The translations under genes and the position numbers were made by a program. Below are positions 58,133 through 64,000 of a stretch of DNA of 64,000 nt, piece by piece. This stretch comes from Delphinapterus leucas (Eukaryota; Chordata; Mammalia; Artiodactyla; Monodontidae). A model generated the notes under the pieces. It had not been told where the DNA came from, searched no databases, and saw only the letters and a list, made by a program, of their open reading frames with translations. Location: NCBI RefSeq assembly GCF_002288925.2, contig NW_022098008.1, positions 6,531,607-6,595,606 on the forward strand, in the 5' to 3' direction. The first letter of the stretch is position 1. Each line of letters starts with the position of its first letter.

Positions 58133-58431
58133 AAAAATAAAGGTATGTTTCCCAGAATGTGTGCTCTGCTCAAGACTCTCTCCTTCAGAAGAAGCAGTGC
58201 CTTGAAGGAGAGATGGAAAAATACTGTGAAGAGAAAAAAATATTTCCATGGATTTCCATTCCCTTTCAGCCCTATGTTCCATGAGCTGATAACTGTTCTC
58301 CTGACATAGTTTTCTTAGAAGGTATACAGCATAAACTGATGCAGGTTTTACTCTCTGTGCCCATTGCTATCTGGGCAGATGTGACCTGCTGAGAGTTTAT
58401 AAACAGGAGACCTGCAGGGATTCTCACCACC

Positions 58432-58639
58432 CTGAATAAAGAATGGGGAGGCATTACCATGTTCACCACCAATTTCTGTAAAAGAACAATTGTCAACTTA
58501 GAATTCTATACACAGCTTTTTTTATAACATGAAAATGAAATAAAGACATTCTTAGTCAAACACAAGCAAAGTCAATCCATTGCAGCAAACTGAATGAAAA
58601 AAGTTAAATAAATCTCTTCAGGCTGAAGGAAAATGACAG
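58432..58639 (-). repeat. Inverted repeat, right arm (208 bp)
   Basis: From 'ctgaataaagaatggggagg' to 'ctgaaggaaaatgacag'. This is about 98.5% identical to the reverse complement of 57051-57259. Beyond the borders the flanks differ at once (left 'ccacc' against 'gtctt', right 'gaaaaag' against 'ttcatag'). The 1,172-bp spacer includes a young L1 tail. It is probably the derived copy, since the right flank looks L2-like rather than L1. Confidence 0.95.
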
Positions 58640-58812
58640 GAAAAAGCCCCTGCTCTTTCCCAGCCCCCTGTCTGAGCCCCAAGGCCTGCTCTCTGCCTTT
58701 ACTCAAATCCTACTCTGTTTTCAGGGCCCAACTTAATGCCCTCATCCTCCATGAAACCATCCCATACACTCAGATGGAATTAGTGCTCTTTTCTCCAGGG
58801 TGCAACACAAGG
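58640..58812 (+). repeat. Possible L2 fragment
   Basis: 'ctcaaatcctactctgtttt', 'agggcccaacttaatgccct' and 'catcctccatgaaaccatcc' are L2-like in sense orientation but weak. Confidence 0.35.
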
Positions 58813-58817
58813 TCACT

Positions 58818-58975
58818 TTTTTAAAAAAAATTTATTTTATATGGGAATATAGTTGATTAATGATGTTGTGTTAGTTTCAGGTGTACAGCAAGGTGATTCA
58901 GTTATACATATATAAGTATCTATTCTTTTTCAACTTCTTTTCCCATTCAGGCTATTACAGAACTTTACATCAGTT
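58818..58975 (-). mobile_element. L1 3' end fragment
   Basis: Antisense tail of another L1 subfamily: T/A-run, 'gggaatatagttgattaatg', 'gtgttagtttcaggtgtaca', 'gcaaggtgattcagttatac'. Confidence 0.8.
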
Positions 58976-59107
58976 TAACCTGGGGTGCTGTTGACTTGTC
59001 TGTGCTCCTCCTGAGCTGTGCAAAGGGGCTACTTTCAGACACCACCAGCACATGGTGCAGGGAGGAAGAGGAGAAGGGGCACTTAGGAGCCAAAAAATAG
59101 CAGAATA

Positions 59108-59306
59108 GTGGTTCCTTGGTGGCGCAGTGGTTGAGAGTCCGCCTGCCGATGCAGGGGATACGGGTTCGTGCCCCGGTCCGCGAAGATCCCACATGCCGCG
59201 GAATGTCCGGGCCCGTGAGCCATGGCCGCTGAGCCTGCGTGTCCAGAGCTCCACAACGGGGGAGGCCACAACAGTGAGAGGCCCGCGTACCGCAAAAAAA
59301 AAAAAA
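59108..59306 (+). mobile_element. CHR-type cetacean SINE
   Basis: Full head-to-tail copy: 'ttccttggtggcgcagtggt', 'gggttcgtgccccggtccgc', 'gccatggccgctgagcctgc', 'gagaggcccgcgtaccgc' and an A14 tail. Perfect 9-bp target duplications 'agcagaata' at 59099-59107 and 59307-59315. It is a young copy. Confidence 0.95.
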
Positions 59307-59326
59307 AGCAGAATACACAAATACCT

Positions 59327-59683
59327 TTCTTAGTCTGTTGGGCCGCAAAAGCAAAAATACCATAGACTGGGTGGCTTATACAGACATTCATTTCTCACAA
59401 TTCCGGAGCCTAGGAAGTCCAAGATCAAGGCACTGGCAGATTCAATGTCTGGTGAGAGCCTACTTCCTGGTTCATAGACGTCAGACTTCTTCCTGTTTCC
59501 GCACATGGCAAGAAGGGGCAAGGGACCTCTCTGGGGTCTCTTTTATCAGGCACTAATCTCATTCGTGAGGGCTCTACCCTCAGGACCTAACCACCTCCCA
59601 GAGGCTCCAACTCCAAACACTATCAAATTAGGGGGTAGCATTTCTACATATGAATTTTGGAGACACAAACAGTCTATAGCAAA
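59327..59683 (-). mobile_element. MLT1-type LTR
   Basis: Antisense MLT1: 'tcttagtctgttgggccgca', 'aaaataccatagactgggtg', 'ctaggaagtccaagatcaag', 'cactggcagattcaatgtct', 'ctccaactccaaacactatc' and 'atatgaattttggagacaca'. It lies directly beside the SINE. Confidence 0.9.
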
Positions 59684-59689
59684 CCCTGA

Positions 59690-60490
59690 ACTCTCACTAT
59701 TCCACACCTCAGTCTCCACACTCCACAGCCAACCTGCCAGTATTCAGCATCCCTGTTCCTCTGGTGCTGTACATATTTATGGGGTCAGGGAGCAGGGAAC
59801 ACCTGTATGACTACCTCCAATGGATACTCCCTGGTTTGACAAGTGCTGTTATTGGGAAAGGTGAGCAGTGGCTGGCGTCAGCCTTTTCTTCTGAACCACC
59901 CCTCTGCTAATCTATCAAGAGATTATCATTCCGGCTATCAGACAAGGTATAGGCCCTGCTTTGACTCTGGCAGAAAACAATATGTTAGTATCTTCAGAGC
60001 GAGAAAAGGAACACAAACAGGATGTGTTTGCTGTTGTCACTGCTGTTACTCTAAAGTTCAGCTGCGGAATGACTGGTATTTCAAAGCCTTATTTTATAAT
60101 ATATGAACTAGATGGCAAATATATGACAAATTGTATCAGGAAAGGAAGGGGTACCAGTTAGAGCTTTGTTTGAAAGGTTTGTCTAGATAGAGGGCACGAC
60201 GATGGCCAATTCAAATCAGTGCAGGATAATGGCAGCCAGAAGACACTTTTAGGAGAACTTTCTTTTCCCATTCCCAGAGAGTGGAAGTTTCTTCCCAGTT
60301 CCTGATGTCAACAACTTAGATTTGTACCATTTCAGGAACTGATTGGGAATAATTCCTCAGTTTTTCTGTCTTTGTTTGCCTATTTCTTTGGTGGCTATAT
60401 TACACCTCTGGACTTTAGAACCTTAAGTGGCTCTCCCTGATAAGATAACCATCTTTATTAGAAATGTATCTTCATTAGCAAGGTGCTAAA
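59690..60490. other. Unassigned stretch
   Basis: No named repeat or exon. Overlapping plus-strand frames of 87 and 66 codons (59843-60161) have no domain I recognise. Confidence 0.35.
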
Positions 60491-60506
60491 CAACCTTGCT
60501 ATTTTA

Positions 60507-60792
60507 TTTATCTTTTGTTTGTTTAACATCTTTCTTTGAGTATAATTGCTTTACAGTGGTATGTTAGTTTCTGCTGTATAACAAGGTGAATCAGCTATAC
60601 ATATACATATATCCCCATATCTCCTCCCTCTTGTGTCTCCCTCCCACCCTCCCTATCCCACCCCTCTAGGTGGCCACAAAGCACCGAGCTGATCTCCCTG
60701 TGCTATGTGGCTGCTTCCCACTAGCTATCTATTTTATGTTTGGTAGTGTATATATGTCCATGCCACTCTCTCACTTTGTCCCAGCTTACCCT
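60507..60792 (-). mobile_element. 5'-truncated young L1 3' end
   Basis: 'acatctttctttgagtataa', 'cccctctaggtggccacaaa', 'gcaccgagctgatctccctg' and 'ctctctcactttgtcccagc'. Probable target duplications 'caaccttgctatttta' (60491) and 'taaccttgatttttca' (60793). Confidence 0.88.
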
Positions 60793-60799
60793 TAACCTT

Positions 60800-61325
60800 G
60801 ATTTTTCATGTAAGCTTATGCATATGAGCTCAATTGAATGCCATTCACCTAGTTCATTGCCATAAGCATTAAATAATAATGCTTCTCAAGTCTATAATGT
60901 TAAACCTAATAAAATTTAATCCCAAAGGGGAAAATTGACTCTATTATGTTTCTATAAATTCTCTCCTTGAAGTCTAACTCACTGATCACTAAATTGTAAA
61001 ATTAGCTCTCACTGCACCTTTGTCTGCTATCACTTTAAAGCCATTTCCCCCCCCCCCCAAAGAACCCAGTATTGTCAGCTCTCGGCCTCAGAATCAGAAG
61101 ACTTGGGAACAAATTGAAGTCTACAAGTCACATTGTCCACGTCCCAGAAATTGCCAAGCGAAGTCATAAAGGTGTTTTATAGTTGTCACACATTAAAAAA
61201 AAATATCTTTTTCATAAGTAAAACATTGATTCTATCAGAATTATTGTCATCCCATATTGTCCTAAATCACTCTCAGTGGGGCACAACATATTTTAAGTTT
61301 TCAGATGTTGGGTTATAGAGTATAA
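60800..61325. other. Unassigned AT-rich stretch
   Basis: Contains a 12-C run at 61047-61058. No gene or named element. Confidence 0.35.
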
Positions 61326-61329
61326 GTCA

Positions 61330-61710
61330 GAATATACCATGTTTTGCTGCAGTAACAGGTAATCCCCAAACCTCAGCAGCTAAAGATGGCTAAGTTTTAT
61401 TTTGCACCACTTGTCCAATGTGGATTGACAGGGATGCCCTGCCCTTCATAGTTATTCAAGGTTCAAACGGACAAAAGCTTCACCTCAGTGCATGTTTTGC
61501 AGTTACCACATGGATAGAAGGAAATGTGGCAAATCACGCATTGGTCCTCAAAGCTTCTAACCTGCAGTAATCTATTTCACTTCCATTCACTTATCAATGG
61601 CCAAAGCAAGTCACTACCTTTACATTTAAAAGAGAAGTCCAGCCTTTTCATGTGTTGGGAAGAAGAAGACATTATGCGTACTTGTACGTTTACTCCATCT
61701 TCTCAGAAGT
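61330..61710 (-). repeat. Ancient repeat, same family as 12.87-13.21 kb
   Basis: 'ttttgctgcagtaacaggta', 'atccccaaacctcagcagct', 'cttatcaatggccaaagcaa' and 'catgtgttgggaagaagaag' follow the same antisense order as the 12.87 kb copy, with more decay. Confidence 0.45.
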
Positions 61711-61714
61711 GAAA

Positions 61715-62905
61715 TAACCCTGCCTTATTTTTATAATCAGTTTTGGGACTAATTTAAAAGGAAAAGAAAAACTTTTGGAACAATTGCTTGCCATTCAGTA
61801 ATTATCTCACATTAAATTAGGGATTCATAATCTTGGCTGGGCTTTGTGGTAACCTGAGAAGCTTTAAAAAATATTCCAGTGTCCAGGGCCAAACAAGGAA
61901 ATTGAAATCTCCAGGGGTGAAACCCAGGCATTGGAATACTTTATGCCACTATGGATTTTCTGTTTAAGTTCATGAACACAGGTTCTCTGTGGTATCTGCA
62001 TAGGGATCAAAGGAAACATGCAACAGTTCATTTTCATTGTCACAGGTGCACCAGGCAAGAGGGAGGGCGATCCCTGTGGTAACAAAGCCACAAGCTCTGT
62101 GACTTCAAGGGCAGTTCAAATTAGTTCCTCTTGCTCATATGCATTTCTGCCCCAAATAAAATGCTATCTTCCTCAATTGACTAACAAGAAAGCTGTGCTT
62201 CTGTAAAGACTTTTTCCTAGAATGTTATTTAGACTTTTGCAAAAAAAACGAAAAAACAAAAAATGACAATCAATCACACAGAGGAGCCTTCCTCTCAGAA
62301 GGCCCTGAGTGTGTCTTTGGCTCCCACATTTGAAACAGATGTTCAAAAATGAAATTGGAGAATTTCAAGATTTTTCAAACTGATCAAAAGCTACAGTTGT
62401 GTCCCCTTCTTCTAAGCAAACATTTGTAAAAATGCAGGGCAGAGCCGCTGTCTAGGCAGGACAGAAGAAGCCAGGCTTGCTGACCTCAATTACCACCCAG
62501 CCACATCATTACCTTAACAGGTGAGTGGGTGCCCAGGTCCAGCCAGAGCAGGCATGTTGGCATCTGTTTTCACATAGCTCGAGAGGGAGCTCAATTAGAG
62601 GAGCAGCTGTCACTAGAAATTCCAGGAATTGATGAAGTCACTGGAATAGGGGTCCGTGGCAGGAGCAGAAAACAGGAGTGGGATCCAAGTCTGCCGGTGA
62701 AGCTGCAGGTGAGCTGGGGTCCGCAGCCCATGTCTATGCAGAGGTGAATCTCCCTATGTGGGGGAGTGGTTCCTGTGCCTGAGAGCGAGCTGGGGAGGCC
62801 TCGTAACCCCTCACCCCAGCCTGACACCTGTCACTCTGGTAAGCTTTCCCCCGAGTCCTCTTCCTCATTCTGCTCCACTGTTACGTCTCCTAAATCTCTT
62901 CCTTC
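61715..62905. other. Unassigned stretch
   Basis: No family named. Frames of 72-102 codons at 62.5-63.07 kb partly read into the SINE that follows and are not genes. Confidence 0.35.
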
Positions 62906-62918
62906 TAAACCTCTCTCT

Positions 62919-63218
62919 TTGGACTTCCCTGGTGGCACAGTGGTTAAGAATCCGCCTGCCAATGCAGGGCACAAGGGTTCGAGCCCTGGTCCAGGAAGAT
63001 CCCACATGCCACGGAACAACTAAGCCCGTGCGCCACGCTCCTGAGCCCGCGAGCCACGACTACTGAGCCCGCACGTCTAGAACCCGTGCTCCGCAACAGG
63101 AGAAGCCACCACAGTGAAGAGTAGCCCCCGCTTGCTGCAACTAGAGAAAGCCTGCGCGCCGCAATGAAGACCCAATGCAGCCAAAAATAAATAAATAAAT
63201 AAATTAATTAATTAATTC
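62919..63218 (+). mobile_element. CHR-1-like long SINE
   Basis: Head 'acttccctggtggcacagtg', B-box region 'gggttcgagccctggtccag', then a longer body (gagcccgcgagccacgacta, gtagcccccgcttgctgcaa, gcgccgcaatgaagacccaa) and an (AAAT)n/(AATT)n tail. Target duplications 'aacctctctct' and 'aacctccctcc' (62908, 63219). The body differs from the 15.4 and 59.1 kb type, so it is a second SINE subfamily. Confidence 0.92.
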
Positions 63219-63234
63219 AACCTCCCTCCCAACA

Positions 63235-63625
63235 ACCTGTAATGCACATTGCTGTGGGACTGTTCTATTTGATACCAATCAGTAATGCTGCTTCTCTGAT
63301 GAGAAACCTGCAAGACCTGTTACAAGAAAAAGCACAGCTTCCTTCTCCCGGACCGAGCCTGAGGATAGGCTGGCTCCTTAGGAAGATGTCAATTAGCCCT
63401 GAACGTGGGAAACTTCATGCAGGCTTCCTGCAGGTAGTGGGTGGGGGACATGGATCCTAAATGGCTCTGCTGTGACCCTGCTCCTTATTCCTGCCCAGAC
63501 TGCAGGGTACAGTGTGATGGCATGGCAGAAAGAAAAAACATAATTTACTCAATAATTTGAAAAGATGATCCACTATTTATAAACATAGCCATGAAGACAT
63601 TAGGAGAAGTCAGAAAATGATTTGT
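63235..63625. other. Unassigned stretch
   Basis: No recognised element; one 72-codon plus-strand frame (63242-63460) with no domain. Confidence 0.35.
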
Positions 63626-63629
63626 TTAA

Positions 63630-64000
63630 ATTGAAGTGTAGTCGATGTACAATATTATATAAGGTACAGGTGATTCACAATTTTTAAAGGCTATACTCCA
63701 TTTATAGTTATTATAAAATGTTGGCTATATTCCCCATGTTGTACAATATATTCTTGTAGCTTATTTTATACCCAATAGTTTGTACCTCTTAATCCCCTAC
63801 CCCTATGCTGCCCCCCCTTCCCTCTCCCCACTGGTGACCACTAGTTTTTTCTCTGTACCTGTGAGTCTGCTTCTTTTTTGTTATATTCACTAGTTTGTGG
63901 TATTTTTAGATTCCACATATAAATGATATCATATAGTATTTGTCTTTCTCTGTCTGACTTATTTCACTTAGCATAATGCCCTCCAAGTCCATCCATGTTG
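63630..64000 (-). mobile_element. L1 3' end, cut by the window edge
   Basis: Antisense L1: 'attgaagtgtagtcgatgta', 'caatttttaaaggctatact', 'ttggctatattccccatgtt', 'ccccactggtgaccactagt', 'ttagattccacatataaatg', continuing to the last base. It is the same subfamily as the nested piece at 43.16 kb but preserves more. Confidence 0.9.

Noticed and set aside
1..64000. CRISPR arrays, operons, bacterial insertion sequences or phage
   Set aside because: No regularly spaced direct repeats, no ribosome-binding-site/ORF organisation; all dense features are mammalian retroelements.

Overview
The window looks like mammalian nuclear DNA from a cetacean, most likely a toothed whale (dolphin/porpoise/beluga type). 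Seven clear tRNA-derived SINE copies match the cetacean CHR-type SINE: a head of the 'cttccctggtgg' kind, a B-box-like 'ggttcgtgcc' or 'ggttcgagcc', and a 'gccatggccgctgagcctg' body in the longer form. Many L1 3' ends share the cetartiodactyl tail (gattcactttgttatacagc ... aataaagatgtt). There is also a cetartiodactyl-type mariner MITE. I see no Alu, B1, pig PRE1 or ruminant BovB/Bov-A2. Species assignment is inference from repeats only.

I find no convincing protein-coding gene, tRNA, rRNA or CRISPR. The DNA reads as a gene-poor intergenic or deep intronic stretch of interspersed repeats. The best exon-like signal is on the minus strand at 6110-6356. It has an acceptor-like boundary, 48 open codons, a stop, then AATAAA followed by a GU-rich tract. 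I keep it at low confidence.

Layout. 1-10 kb: an LTR-like stretch, MIRs, an old L1 5' piece, a mariner hairpin, the exon-like signal, an MLT1 LTR and a SINE. 10-18 kb: MIR, MLT1 with a nested SINE, a SINE, a young L1 3' end and an ERV LTR with AATAAA. 18-30 kb: L1 tails, a 5'-inverted L1 split by an LTR, a second copy of the ERV LTR in the opposite orientation, old L1, a pyrimidine-rich minisatellite, L2, MIRs and MLT1. 30-42 kb: several MaLR LTRs, MIRs, an old ~850-bp tandem duplication (37.4-39.1 kb), a GGAA microsatellite and old L1. 42-51 kb: a nested pile in which an old L1 carries a younger L1 tail and a SINE, followed by one nearly full-length L1 on the minus strand (44.8-51.3 kb). That L1 has a 5'UTR, ORF1, ORF2 and 3'UTR, with a SINE inside ORF2; both ORFs are broken. 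51-64 kb: more L1, a nearly identical inverted repeat (57.05/58.43 kb), SINEs, an MLT1 LTR and an L1 running off the right edge.

There is no operon-like cooperation between features. The biology is the order of insertion, read from nesting and target-site duplications. The most notable structures not explained by standard repeat classes are the inverted repeat at 57-58.6 kb (about 3 differences in 209 bp), the 850-bp tandem duplication, the repeated modules in the L1 5'UTR, and the candidate terminal exon near 6.2 kb.
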